The position numbers were made by a program, and so were the translations under genes. Positions 1 through 10,721 of a DNA stretch of 64,000 nt are shown here, one piece after another. The stretch covers positions 1,426,001 to 1,490,000 of the forward strand of contig NZ_PDWT01000001.1 of the NCBI RefSeq assembly GCF_010093345.1, in the 5' to 3' direction. This DNA comes from Pseudoxanthomonas yeongjuensis (GTDB taxonomy: Bacteria > Pseudomonadota > Gammaproteobacteria > Xanthomonadales > Xanthomonadaceae). Position 1 is the stretch's first letter. Each line of letters opens with the position of its first letter. The notes under the pieces are model-generated. The model did no database searches. It was given only the letters and a program-made list of their open reading frames with translations, and had not been told where the DNA came from.

Positions 1-1
1 G

Positions 2-289
2 CAGGACATGAACGAGGCCCAATGGCTGGAATACAGCGCCAGCCTGCGCACTCGCCCGATCATGCCCGACTTCAGCCTGCGCGCCATGAGCGAAGAAGAC
101 CGGCGGGCGATCTACCATTTCGTCCAGTCGCTGGGACCTGCCGGACAACCCGCACCGGCCTACCTGCCGCCAGGTCAGACGCCACCGCTGCCTTATTTCT
201 CGCTGGTCGTGCCGGCGGCCCCGGTTGCGCCCACCAGCCCTGCGGCGCCTGCCGCGCCCGCAGCCCCGGCGGCTTCCGGCTCCGACTGA
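2..289 (+). CDS. C-terminal part of a probable c-type cytochrome (5' end outside window)
   Basis: The reading frame is open from the first bases, so the gene begins upstream and its heme-binding CxxCH motif would lie outside the window. What is visible resembles the end of a class I cytochrome c domain: a Met in '[12 protein letters not shown]' that could be the distal heme ligand, followed by the closing helix '[16 protein letters not shown]'. After it comes a Pro/Ala-rich tail with repeated AAP units that looks disordered. The cytochrome reading is inferred from this C-terminal pattern only. No terminator is obvious before the suf promoter that follows. Confidence 0.55.
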   Translation, partial: QDMNEAQWLEYSASLRTRPIMPDFSLRAMSEEDRRAIYHFVQSLGPAGQPAPAYLPPGQTPPLPYFSLVVPAAPVAPTSPAAPAAPAAPAASGSD

Positions 290-300
290 ACCCACCCGGC

Positions 301-342
301 TTGGCCGGATGGATCATAAAGCGTACAATTTCGGTACGCTTT
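301..342 (+). promoter_or_regulatory. Promoter and palindromic operator of the suf operon
   Basis: A sigma70-like promoter is visible: -35 TTGGCC at 301-306, a 17-nt spacer, and -10 TACAAT at 324-329. A perfect 9-bp inverted repeat (AAAGCGTAC, 7-nt centre, GTACGCTTT) at 318-342 covers the -10 and the expected start site, 18 nt before the Rrf2 gene. Occupancy would block transcription, so this is a good candidate for the autoregulatory operator of the downstream Rrf2 protein. Binding by that protein is inferred. No T-run follows, so it does not look like a terminator. Confidence 0.6.
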
Positions 343-360
343 ACGGACCCCTCTCCCGCC

Positions 361-818
361 ATGCTCCGCGTCACCAAGCTCACCGACTACGCCACCGTCG
401 TCCTCACCGTGCTCGCCGCACGGCCGGGCGACGTGCTCAGCGCGGCCGACCTGGCCGAAACCGCCGGTCTGGAAACGCCCACGGTCAGCAAACTGCTCAA
501 GCCACTGGCCCAGGCCGGGCTGGTGACCAGCCTGCGCGGCGCCCGTGGCGGTTACCGGCTCAGCCGCGACGCTGGCGAAATCACCCTGATCGAGATCGTC
601 GAGGCCATGGAAGGGCCGCTGGCGATGACCGAATGCAGCCAGCACGACAGCCATTGCGGCATCGCCGACCAATGCGGCGTGCGCGCCAACTGGCGCCTGA
701 TCAACGACGTGGTCGGCGACGCGCTGCGCGGCGTGACCCTGGCGCAGATGCTCAAGCCCCCCTCTTCCTCCAGCGATGTGAAGCGGCGTCCCATCGCCCT
801 GCGCGTCGCGACAAGTTA

Positions 819-819
<1 letters not shown>
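361..819 (+). CDS. Rrf2-family transcriptional regulator of the SUF system
   Basis: A 152-residue winged-helix regulator of the Rrf2/IscR family. The N-terminal helix-turn-helix ('[14 protein letters not shown]', then '[12 protein letters not shown]') is followed by the wing ('[11 protein letters not shown]') and a three-cysteine cluster near residues 93-105 ('[17 protein letters not shown]'), the family's Fe-S ligand motif. It is first in the operon and its TAA overlaps the sufB ATG (TAATG), so it is co-translated with sufB. The family senses Fe-S status and represses assembly genes. The palindrome at 318-342 is its likely site. The ATG at 361 begins the standard '[11 protein letters not shown]' N-terminus. 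Confidence 0.92.
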
Positions 820-2336
<1,517 letters not shown>

Positions 2337-2352
2337 CCGACAAACCACGAAC

Positions 2353-2418
2353 GTAGGAGCGACGTAAGTCGCGAATTGTTTTCCCGGATATCTCCATCGC
2401 GACTTACGTCGCTCCTAC
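2353..2418. repeat. GTAG-type REP palindrome between sufB and sufC
   Basis: Perfect 22-bp inverted arms at 2353-2374 and 2397-2418 begin with GTAGGAGCGACG and enclose a 22-nt loop. This matches the short GTAG-headed REP sequences that Xanthomonadaceae and pseudomonads carry in hundreds of copies. It lies 17 nt after sufB and 42 nt before sufC, so its RNA hairpin could shield the sufB message end and uncouple sufC dosage from sufB. Confidence 0.85.
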
Positions 2419-2460
2419 GCCAATATCGGAACTCCCTGATCCCGGGAATAGAGAATCAAA

Positions 2461-3224
<764 letters not shown>

Positions 3225-3225
<1 letters not shown>

Positions 3226-4487
3226 TGAGCACCCTGCTCGACTCCCTCGCCACCGCCTTCAACGGCGACGCCGCCCGCCGCAGCGTCCTCGACGAGGTCC
3301 TGCGCGACGGCCTGCCCGGCGCGCGCAGCGAAGCGTGGAAGTACACCTCGCTGCGCGCACTGGAACGGCGCAGCTTCGCTGCGGTCGGTTCGGTGCCGGA
3401 AACAGGAATCGAAGCCGTCGCGCATATTCCCGCGCCACGGCTGGTCTTCGTCAACGGGCGTCACGTCCCCGCGCTTTCCGCCCTCGCCACCCTGCCCGAG
3501 GGTGTGAGCCTGCAACTGCTTTCCGAAGCCGTCTCCGCAGGCGGCGAAGCGGTGCGCTTCCTCACCCGCCGTTTCGAGCGCAGCGACGAGGTCTTCGCAC
3601 GCCTCAATGCGGCACTGGCCAGCGAAGGCGTGCTGTTGCGCGCCGAAGCCGGCACTGTGAGCGACCAGCCGCTGCACCTGGTTTTCATCGGCGCGGAAGA
3701 CGGTGGCGACCGCGCCTGGCACCTGCGCAACCTGATCGAACTGCGCGCCGGCGCGAAGCTGACGATCGTCGAACATCACTTCGCACTCGGCGCGCACGCC
3801 CACTTCAGCAATGCGTTGAGCCACGTGCACCTTGCGCAAGGCGCATCGCTCACCCACTCGCGCGTCCAGGACGACAGCGACCGCGCCACCGCGCTGCTGC
3901 GTACCGATGCGGTACTGGGGCAAGACGCCGAATACCGGCGCGTGGACCTGGAACTCGGTGCCGCGTTGTCGCGCCACGAGTTGAACGTGCGCCTGGAGGG
4001 CGACAACGCCCGCCTGGTCGCCAACGGCGTGCTGCTGGCCGGCGGCAAGCGCCATGTCGACACGCGCCTGGGCATCGAGCATGCCGCCCGCGACACTTCA
4101 TGCGCGCTGACCTGGCGTGGATTGGCAACCGGACGCGGACGCGTCGTCTTCCATGGCGGCATCCTGATCCGCGAGGGCGCCGATGGCAGCGACGCGATGC
4201 TTTCCAACAAGAACCTGCTGCTGTCGGAAGACGCGGAGATCGACACGCAGCCGGTACTGGAAATCCATGCAGATGAAGTAAAGGCGGCGCACGGCGCCAC
4301 CGTCGGCCGCCTGGATGCGAATGCCCTGTTCTACCTGCGCTCGCGCGGACTGTCGGAAGCACAGGCGCAACAATTGCTGACTGCCGCCTTCTGCCGCGAA
4401 CCGCTGGCGTTCCTGGCCGATCCGGAGACCGTTTCAGCATTGACCATGCGACTGGACAAGGCGCTCGCAAGCGCGGGAGTGTCCTGA
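3225..4487 (+). CDS. sufD: Fe-S cluster assembly protein SufD
   Basis: SufD is the SufB paralogue that completes the SufBC2D scaffold and is linked to iron delivery. The 420-residue product has the N-terminal 'SEAWKYTSLRALERR' motif, the central beta-helix, and the C-terminal 'EIHADEVKAAHGATVGRLD' containing the conserved His. It is followed by 'LFYLRSRGLSEAQAQQLL'. The ATG at 3225 overlaps the sufC stop by 1 nt. The next gene, sufS, begins 3 nt after its stop. Confidence 0.96.
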
Positions 4488-4490
4488 GCC

Positions 4491-5741
4491 ATGAACGCCC
4501 CACACTCCATGCCGACGACGACGAACGCTCCGGATTGGGACAGGATCCGCGCGGATTTCCCGCTGCTGGCCCGCGAGGTCCAGGGCAAGCCACTAATCTA
4601 CCTGGACAGCGCCAACACCGGGCAGAAACCGGCTTCGGTGATCGAGGCGGTGGACGACTTCTATCGCAGTCACAATGCCAACGTCAGCCGCGCCGTGCAT
4701 ACCCTGGGCACCGAGGCCACCGAAGCCTATGAAGGAGCGCGCAACAAGCTGGCCCGGTTTCTCAACGTGCGCGCCGACGAACTGGTCCTGTGCAGCGGCA
4801 CCACCTTCGCCATCAACCTGGTCGCGTATTCGTGGGCACTGCCGCGATTGAAGGCCGGCGACACGATCCTGGTCACGCGCATGGAGCACCACGCCAACAT
4901 CGTGCCCTGGCAGTTGGTGGCCGAGCGCACCGGGGCGAGGATCAAGGTCGCCGAACTCGCTCCCGATGGCAGCCTCGACCTGTCCGCGCTTCATGCCGCG
5001 ATGACCGCTGATGTGAAGATGCTGGCAGTCGCCCATGTGTCCAACGTGCTGGGCACGGTCAACCCGGTCCGCGAGATCTGCCGCGAGGCGCGCAAGCGCG
5101 GGATCGTCAGCGTGGTCGATGGCTCGCAGGCCGCACCGCACCGGCCGCTGGATGTCGCCGCCATCGGCTGCGACTTCTACGCCATTACCGGCCACAAGAT
5201 GTGCGGACCCACCGGCACCGGTGCGCTGTGGGCGCGGCGCGAACATCTGCAGGCGATGCCGCCCTTCATCGGCGGCGGCGAGATGATCAGGGAAGTCAGC
5301 TTCGAAGGCACCGTGTTCAACGATGCCCCGCACAAGTTCGAGGCCGGCACGCCCAACATCGCCGGCTTCATCGGCCTGGGCGCGGCGGTGGACTACCTGC
5401 AATCGATCGGCATGGCCTACGTCGAGGCGCGGGAAAGCGAATTGCTGGCCCATGCGACCGAGGAGTTGTTGAAGATCGACGGCCTGCGCATCTTCGGACG
5501 CGCCCCGGGCAAGGCCGCGGTGATCTCGTTCCTGATCGAAGGCGCCCACGCGCACGACCTGGCCACCTTGCTGGACCTGGAAGGCGTGGCCATCCGTTCC
5601 GGCCAGCACTGCGCGCATCCGCTGCTGCAGTCCTACGGCGTGGCCGCCACCTGCCGCGCCTCGCTGGCGTTCTACAACACGCATGATGAAATCGAGCGTT
5701 TCGTAGTGGCGTTGAGGAAGGCGCGGAGTTTGCTGGCTTGA
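4491..5741 (+). CDS. sufS: SufS-type cysteine desulfurase
   Basis: SufS is a PLP-dependent group II cysteine desulfurase supplying sulfur to SufB. In the 416 residues, Lys236 in 'ITGHKMCGPTGTG' is the Schiff-base lysine and Cys374 in 'RSGQHCAHPLL' is the persulfide cysteine. 'HHANIVPW' is the family's cofactor-binding block. Group II enzymes need an activating sulfur acceptor (SufE or SufU), but neither is encoded in this operon. An inverted repeat directly follows the stop. Confidence 0.96.
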   Translation: MNAPHSMPTTTNAPDWDRIRADFPLLAREVQGKPLIYLDSANTGQKPASVIEAVDDFYRSHNANVSRAVHTLGTEATEAYEGARNKLARFLNVRADELVLCSGTTFAINLVAYSWALPRLKAGDTILVTRMEHHANIVPWQLVAERTGARIKVAELAPDGSLDLSALHAAMTADVKMLAVAHVSNVLGTVNPVREICREARKRGIVSVVDGSQAAPHRPLDVAAIGCDFYAITGHKMCGPTGTGALWARREHLQAMPPFIGGGEMIREVSFEGTVFNDAPHKFEAGTPNIAGFIGLGAAVDYLQSIGMAYVEARESELLAHATEELLKIDGLRIFGRAPGKAAVISFLIEGAHAHDLATLLDLEGVAIRSGQHCAHPLLQSYGVAATCRASLAFYNTHDEIERFVVALRKARSLLA

Positions 5742-5747
5742 ATGCTT

Positions 5748-5883
5748 CCCTTCTCCCTCCGGGAGAAGATGGCGCGAAGCGACGGATGAGGGAAGGAGAA
5801 TTCTGTCCCTTGGAAAATACATCGCACCTGATCGAGCTTTACCCTCATCCGCCCTGCGGGCACCTTCTCCCGGAGGGAGAAGG
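5748..5883. repeat. Intergenic inverted repeat, CCCTCATCCGCCC family, copy 1
   Basis: Two arms at about 5748-5792 and 5842-5883 form an imperfect long inverted repeat whose arms contain CCTTCTCCC...GGGAGAAG and CCCTCATCCG. The same element recurs at 47830-47964, so it is a dispersed repeat. Here it fills almost the entire gap between sufS and the GNAT gene, ending 21 nt before that start codon. Confidence 0.8.
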
Positions 5884-5904
5884 AAAGCCGATAAAATCCC
5901 CTTC

Positions 5905-6456
5905 ATGACCAATCTCACCTTCCGCCCCGCAACCCTCGCCGACATCCCCGCCCTGGTAATCCTCGTCACCTCCGCCTATCGCGGCGATGCCAGCAAGCAG
6001 GGCTGGACCACCGAAGCCGACATGCTGGACGGGCAGCGGATCGATCCGGAAGTTCTGCGGCAAGACATCGAGCGCCCGCGCAGTCGGGTGATCCTTGCGG
6101 AGCGCCAGGAGGCAGACGGTCCGGCACTGCTCGCCTGCGTGCACGTGGCCGAAGACGACGGCGCCGGCTACCTGGGAATGTTTTCGGTGCGCCCCGACGG
6201 CCAGGGCGGCGGCATCGGCAAGCAGGTGATGCGGGAAGCCGAGCGCTACGCGCGCGAGGATCTGCGGCTTCCCGCCATGCGCATGACCGTGATCGACATC
6301 CGCGACGAACTGATCGCGTTCTACGAGCGCCGCGGTTACCGCCGCACCGGCATCACCAAGCCCTTCCCCTATGGCGACGAGCGCTTCGGCATCCCCAAGC
6401 GCGACGATCTGCGTTTCGAGGTCCTGGAGAAGATCTTCGACGGGGCCGGCGCATGA
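5905..6456 (+). CDS. GNAT-family N-acetyltransferase
   Basis: A 183-residue GNAT acetyltransferase. The acetyl-CoA-binding motif A is 'SVRPDGQGGGIGKQVM' (Q/RxxGxG/A), followed by 'VIDIRDELIAFYERRGYRRTG', the motif B region. Substrate is unknown. It lies downstream of sufS past a repeat and overlaps the Rieske gene by 4 nt (ATGA), so it appears to be a member of the extended SUF operon. Its role in Fe-S metabolism is not known and the association could be incidental. Confidence 0.88.
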   Translation: MTNLTFRPATLADIPALVILVTSAYRGDASKQGWTTEADMLDGQRIDPEVLRQDIERPRSRVILAERQEADGPALLACVHVAEDDGAGYLGMFSVRPDGQGGGIGKQVMREAERYAREDLRLPAMRMTVIDIRDELIAFYERRGYRRTGITKPFPYGDERFGIPKRDDLRFEVLEKIFDGAGA

Positions 6457-6785
6457 GCGAGAACTGGACCTTCGTCTGCGCGATCGGCGAACTCCTTCCC
6501 GGCGAAATGAAAACCACCTGGGATGAAACGACCTCGGTACCCATCGTGGTGTTCAACCACGACGGCGCCTACTACGCGCTCGAGGATCGCTGCAGCCACG
6601 AGGACTTCGAGCTCTCGGCAGGCGGCTACGACGCCGAAGCCGCTTCCATCGAATGCGTCCTGCACGGCGCCCGCTTCGACATCCGCGATGGCAGGGCCCT
6701 GTGCGCGCCGGCCTATACCGGCGTGCCCAAGTTCCCGGTGAAGCTGGAACACGGCGCCGTCTGGACCCGCGACGACCGCGACTGA
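6453..6785 (+). CDS. Rieske-type [2Fe-2S] ferredoxin (non-heme iron oxygenase ferredoxin subunit)
   Basis: A 110-residue Rieske protein of the biphenyl-dioxygenase-ferredoxin/NirD type. Ligands are clear: Cys47 and His49 in 'CSHEDFELS', Cys68 and His71 in 'ECVLHGARFD'. No signal peptide or oxygenase domain is present, so it is a small cytosolic electron carrier. It is translationally coupled to the GNAT gene. In SUF operons such a protein may deliver electrons for cluster assembly or be a first cluster acceptor; both are inferences. The operon ends here, 190 nt before the next start codon. Confidence 0.92.
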   Translation: MSENWTFVCAIGELLPGEMKTTWDETTSVPIVVFNHDGAYYALEDRCSHEDFELSAGGYDAEAASIECVLHGARFDIRDGRALCAPAYTGVPKFPVKLEHGAVWTRDDRD

Positions 6786-6815
6786 GCTCTCCACAGCCGG
6801 CAGGCTGTTGTTAAG

Positions 6816-6834
6816 GAGAATCATTATCATTTAA
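6816..6834 (+). promoter_or_regulatory. Fur box upstream of the TonB-dependent receptor
   Basis: The segment GAGAATCATTATCATTTAA matches the Fur consensus (GATAATGATAATCATTATC) at most positions, including the central hexamers. It is 142 nt before the receptor start codon, in the AT-rich patch where the promoter should lie. Iron-loaded Fur would repress the receptor and probably the genes behind it. Confidence 0.75.
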
Positions 6835-6975
6835 GATGTGCGCCCGCAGCAGGCCGCACGGCATGACTGCGCCGCCTTCCCGCAGCCGCCACCTCGTGTG
6901 GACGTGCGGGACCCTGCATGCCTTCCCACCAGCCTGAAGCCAATGGGGGCCGCAAGACACCTCAATGGACCCCAC

Positions 6976-9306
6976 ATGAGCTATATCAAGTCACGCAAGC
7001 ACGCCCCCCGGACCCGGCGTTCGCAACCCACCTTGGCGACCGCCACCCTGATAACCGGCCTGGCCCTCGCCTTGCCCGCCACGGCGGAAGTTGCGCCCGA
7101 CGGCGCTTCGGACAGGAATGCGACCACGCTGGACAATGTCGAAGTCCATGGCGTGTCGGGCTACCGGGCCGAGGAAGTCGCCTCGCCCAAGTTCACCCAG
7201 TCGTTACAGGACACTCCACAGACCATCCAGGTCATCACCAGCGACCTGTTCAACCAGCAGGGCGCGACCACGTTGACCGAGGCGCTGCGCAACAGTCCTG
7301 GCGTGGGTACTTTCTACGCCGGCGAAAACGGCAACACTGCGACGGGCGACACCGTGTACATGCGTGGTTTCGACACCTCCAGCAGCATCTTCGTCGACGG
7401 TGTGCGCGACCTGGGCTCCATTTCGCGCGACCTGTTCAACATCGACCAGGTGGAAGTGACCAAGGGCCCCGCCGGCACCGACAACGGCCGTTCCGCACCG
7501 ACCGGCGCCATCAACCTGGTCACCAGGCAGGCATTCCTGCGCGATGCGGTTTCCGGCACGGTGGCAGCGGGCACCGACGGGCAGAAGCGGACCACCGCCG
7601 ACTGGAACCAGACCTTCGCCGACAGTGCCGCGATACGCCTGAGCGCCCTTTGGCAGGACAGCGACGTGCCGGGCCGCGACGAAGTCAACAACAAGCGTTG
7701 GGGGCTGGCTCCGTCGCTCGGATTCGGATTGGACACCGCAACCCGTTATTACCTGAACCTGTTGTACGTGAAGCAGGACAACGTACCCGACGGCTTCGTG
7801 CCCACCATCGGCCTGCCGGGTTGGACTCCACAGGCCGGCCAGGAGCCGTTGGTCGGGCACCCGGTCGATCCTGAAAATTTCTACGGGACCGATGCCGATC
7901 ACGACGATGTGACTTCGCAAATGGCGACGTTCCGTTTCGAGCACGATTTCTCCGACACCCTGAAGCTGACCAACACCGCGCGCTGGGGCAAGACCGAGCA
8001 GAACTATCTGCTGACGGCATTCATGTCCACGGGAGCGAACACCGGTCTTCCCGTCGGTGCGGATCCGAACGATCTGTCCGCCTATACCCTGACCCGCGGC
8101 AATCCGACCTTCAAGGACCAGGAAAACACGATCCTCACCGACCAGTTGAACCTGCGCGTGGACTTCGCCACCGGCAGCGTGCGGCACAACCTGAGCACCG
8201 GCCTGGAGTTCACCCGCGAGGAACAGAAGCTCCGCGGCCAGGCCGCCACCAACGGCAGCGCCTGGACGCCGGCGAACCTCTACGACCCGGACACCAACGC
8301 CACCGGCCTGACCTGGGCGCACAACGGCGCCGACAGCGAAGGAAAAACCACGACTTCGTCCGTCTATGTCTTCGACACCCTCAAGTTCGGCGAGAGCTTC
8401 CTGCTGACCGCAGGCCTGCGCCTGGATGACTACAAGACGGACTATTTCGCGGTCGCACCCTGCACCACCACGCTGCCCGTTCCGCGCGGAGGCGTGGCTT
8501 GCCCGAGCGGCGTCGCCAACGGCAGCATCGTCACCACCACCGATACCGACGCGTCCGACACCTTGTTCAACTGGAAAGTGGGTACGGTCTACAAGATCGG
8601 CAATACGGTCAGCCTGTATGCCAACTACGCCTTGTCGCAACAACCGCCCGGCGGAAACAACTTCCAGCTGAGCACGGTGGAAGGCAACGTGAACAATCCG
8701 AACCTGGATCCGCAGAAAGCAAGGACCTTCGAGGTCGGCACCAAGTGGAACCTGCTGGATGACGCGCTGGCACTGAACCTGGCCCTGTTCCAGACCGAGG
8801 TAAGCAACGAAATCACCGGCAGCGCGGCGGAAGGATTCTTCCAGAACGGGAAAAAGAGCGTGAATGGCCTCGAAGTCTCGGCCGTCGGCAGGATCACGGA
8901 GAACTGGTCGGTTTCGGCCGGCTACACCCACCAGCAGACCAAGATCGATGAAGGCGCGCTGGTCACCGCTGACGGCACCAACAACCTCAGCTACACGCCC
9001 GAAGATGCGTTCACCAGTTGGACCACATATCGCTTGCCGTTCGGCCTGACCCTGGGTGGCGGCATCCGTTATTCCGGCGAAACCCACCGCGGCACCGATG
9101 GCGCGGTCGGCACGCCGGCCTTCACCAAGTCGTACACAGTCTACGACGCCGTCGCCTCGTATGAAGTCAACGATCACCTGGTGCTCCGCCTGAACGCCTA
9201 CAACCTGTTCGACAAGCAATACGTAGCCGCGATCAACAAGAGCGGCTACCGCTACACGCCGGGCACGCCACGCACGTTCCTGCTGAGCGCGGACTTCCGC
9301 TTCTAG
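6976..9306 (+). CDS. TonB-dependent siderophore receptor (Fiu/PiuA-like)
   Basis: An outer-membrane TonB-dependent receptor of 776 residues, family of catecholate receptors Fiu and PiuA. After an N-terminal signal (basic start, then 'TATLITGLALALPATAEV') come the TonB-box region 'TTLDNVEVHG', the plug ('SLQDTPQTIQVITSDLFN', 'VYMRGFDTSSSIFVDGVRD', 'KGPAGTDNGRSAPTGAINLV') and a beta-barrel ending 'LLSADFRF' with the terminal aromatic residue needed by the BAM machinery. The ATG at 6976 was chosen because the signal peptide follows it. A Fur box precedes it and piuC follows, the usual Fiu/PiuA-PiuC pairing. Substrate specificity for catecholates is inferred. Confidence 0.93.
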   Translation: MSYIKSRKHAPRTRRSQPTLATATLITGLALALPATAEVAPDGASDRNATTLDNVEVHGVSGYRAEEVASPKFTQSLQDTPQTIQVITSDLFNQQGATTLTEALRNSPGVGTFYAGENGNTATGDTVYMRGFDTSSSIFVDGVRDLGSISRDLFNIDQVEVTKGPAGTDNGRSAPTGAINLVTRQAFLRDAVSGTVAAGTDGQKRTTADWNQTFADSAAIRLSALWQDSDVPGRDEVNNKRWGLAPSLGFGLDTATRYYLNLLYVKQDNVPDGFVPTIGLPGWTPQAGQEPLVGHPVDPENFYGTDADHDDVTSQMATFRFEHDFSDTLKLTNTARWGKTEQNYLLTAFMSTGANTGLPVGADPNDLSAYTLTRGNPTFKDQENTILTDQLNLRVDFATGSVRHNLSTGLEFTREEQKLRGQAATNGSAWTPANLYDPDTNATGLTWAHNGADSEGKTTTSSVYVFDTLKFGESFLLTAGLRLDDYKTDYFAVAPCTTTLPVPRGGVACPSGVANGSIVTTTDTDASDTLFNWKVGTVYKIGNTVSLYANYALSQQPPGGNNFQLSTVEGNVNNPNLDPQKARTFEVGTKWNLLDDALALNLALFQTEVSNEITGSAAEGFFQNGKKSVNGLEVSAVGRITENWSVSAGYTHQQTKIDEGALVTADGTNNLSYTPEDAFTSWTTYRLPFGLTLGGGIRYSGETHRGTDGAVGTPAFTKSYTVYDAVASYEVNDHLVLRLNAYNLFDKQYVAAINKSGYRYTPGTPRTFLLSADFRF

Positions 9307-9318
9307 GCCGAGGATGAT

Positions 9319-9347
9319 ACGAAGGGGAGGCCCGGCTTCCCCTTCGT
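9319..9347 (+). terminator. Hairpin between the receptor and piuC (weak terminator or attenuator)
   Basis: A 13-bp stem with one G:T wobble (9319-9331 with 9335-9347, loop of 3 nt) sits 12 nt after the receptor stop and is followed by TGTTCC rather than a good U-run. It probably trims or attenuates transcription, giving more receptor than downstream enzymes. Confidence 0.45.
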
Positions 9348-9365
9348 TGTTCCAAAGGAATAACC

Positions 9366-10055
9366 ATGCTGCTGCATATCCCCGAAGTCCTGACCCAAGG
9401 CGAGCTGACGCAGCTGCGGCAGTCGCTGGATGCGGCCGGCTGGACCGATGGCCGGGAAACCGTGGGCGTGCAGGGCGCGCAGGTCAAGCGCAACGAGCAG
9501 CTGCCCGATGTCTCGCCACTGCGCAAGGAACTGGGGCAGGTGGTGCTGTCCGCACTGCAAAGGAGCCCGCTGTACTTCGCCGCGGCCCTGCCGCTGCGCA
9601 CCTTGCCTCCACGGTTCAACCGTTATCAGGGCGGCGGCGAATACGGCTTCCACATCGACGGCTCGGTCATGCTGACGAACCAATCTGGCGCGCCCCACAG
9701 CCACGTCCGCTCGGACATCTCCTGCACGCTGTTCCTGTGCGATCCCGAGGAATACGACGGCGGCGAACTCGTGGTCAGCGACACCTATGGCGAGCATGAA
9801 GTGAAACTGCCCGCGGGCGACATGGTGATCTACCCCTCGAGCAGCCTGCACAAGGTGCAGCCCGTCACCCGTGGCGCGCGGCTGGCCTCGTTCTTCTGGG
9901 TGCAAAGCATGGTCCGCGACGATGCGCAGCGCCGTCTGCTGTTCGACATGGACACCTCGATCGAAAGCCTGCGGCGGACCAACGCCGATGCGCAGGCCGT
10001 GCTCCAGCTCACCGGCATCTACCACAATCTGCTGCGCCGCTGGGCCGAGGTCTGA
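9366..10055 (+). CDS. piuC: PiuC/YbiX-type Fe(II)/2-oxoglutarate dioxygenase
   Basis: A 229-residue PKHD-type hydroxylase. The facial triad is visible as His-X-Asp in '[10 protein letters not shown]' and the distal His in '[14 protein letters not shown]', with the Arg that binds 2-oxoglutarate. '[14 protein letters not shown]' and '[20 protein letters not shown]' are typical of PiuC/YbiX. The gene almost always accompanies a Fiu/PiuA receptor; a role in modifying siderophore or peptide substrates after uptake has been proposed but is unproven. It ends 5 nt before the PepSY gene, so it belongs to the same operon. Confidence 0.95.
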   Translation: MLLHIPEVLTQGELTQLRQSLDAAGWTDGRETVGVQGAQVKRNEQLPDVSPLRKELGQVVLSALQRSPLYFAAALPLRTLPPRFNRYQGGGEYGFHIDGSVMLTNQSGAPHSHVRSDISCTLFLCDPEEYDGGELVVSDTYGEHEVKLPAGDMVIYPSSSLHKVQPVTRGARLASFFWVQSMVRDDAQRRLLFDMDTSIESLRRTNADAQAVLQLTGIYHNLLRRWAEV

Positions 10056-10060
10056 GCGCG

Positions 10061-10696
10061 ATGCCGGAGTCTTCCAGCCTTGCCAGCACGCAACAACGTC
10101 GCGGCTTCTGGCTGCGTACGCTGCACCAGTGGCACTGGATCAGTTCGGCGGTGTGCCTGATCGGCATGTTCCTGTTCGCGGTGACTGGCATCACCCTGAA
10201 CCATGCAGCGAAGATCGAAGCCAGGCCGCAGGTGGCCAACCAGGCCGCGCAGTTGCCACAGACTCTGCTTGCAGGACTCGGCGAGCGCAAGGAGGGCAAT
10301 GCGCCGCTCCCGTCCGCGGTCTCGGACTGGCTGGGCGACAGGCTTTCGATCGCCATCGGCGCGCGCGCGGCCGAATGGTCGGAGGAAGAAATCTACCTGT
10401 CCATGCCGACCCCCGGCGCCGATGCCTGGCTCAGCATCGACCGCGCCAGCGGTGCGGTGGAATACGAAAGCACCGACCGCGGCTGGATTTCCTACTTCAA
10501 CGACCTGCACAAGGGCCGCAACGCGGGACCGGCGTGGAGCTGGTTCCTGGACATCTTCGCCGTCGCCTGCCTGGTGTTCTGCATCACCGGCCTGTTCCTG
10601 TTGCAGATGCATGCCAAGCAACGGCGCATGACCTGGCCGTATGTCGGCCTGGGCCTGGTGATTCCGCTGTTGCTTGCCCTGCTTTTCATCCACTGA
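10061..10696 (+). CDS. PepSY-associated transmembrane protein
   Basis: A 211-residue inner-membrane protein with one N-terminal helix ('[19 protein letters not shown]'), a periplasmic segment of about 120 residues, and two C-terminal helices ('[20 protein letters not shown]', '[18 protein letters not shown]'). His residues next to the membrane ('LHQWHW', 'LNHAAK', 'FNDLHKGR') are in the positions expected for heme or electron-transfer ligands in the PepSY_TM family. The family is linked to ferric-siderophore reduction. Its neighbours DUF2271, DUF4198, ApbE and a flavoreductase support a transmembrane electron-transfer role (inference). Confidence 0.88.
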   Translation: MPESSSLASTQQRRGFWLRTLHQWHWISSAVCLIGMFLFAVTGITLNHAAKIEARPQVANQAAQLPQTLLAGLGERKEGNAPLPSAVSDWLGDRLSIAIGARAAEWSEEEIYLSMPTPGADAWLSIDRASGAVEYESTDRGWISYFNDLHKGRNAGPAWSWFLDIFAVACLVFCITGLFLLQMHAKQRRMTWPYVGLGLVIPLLLALLFIH

Positions 10697-10721
10697 CACC
10701 AACCTCCAAAGAGTCGACTCC

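Noticed and set aside
7204-9219. Open frame of over 600 codons antisense to the TonB receptor
   Set aside because: It arises from the high GC content and codon bias opposite a well-supported receptor gene; no family pattern and no start-site signal.
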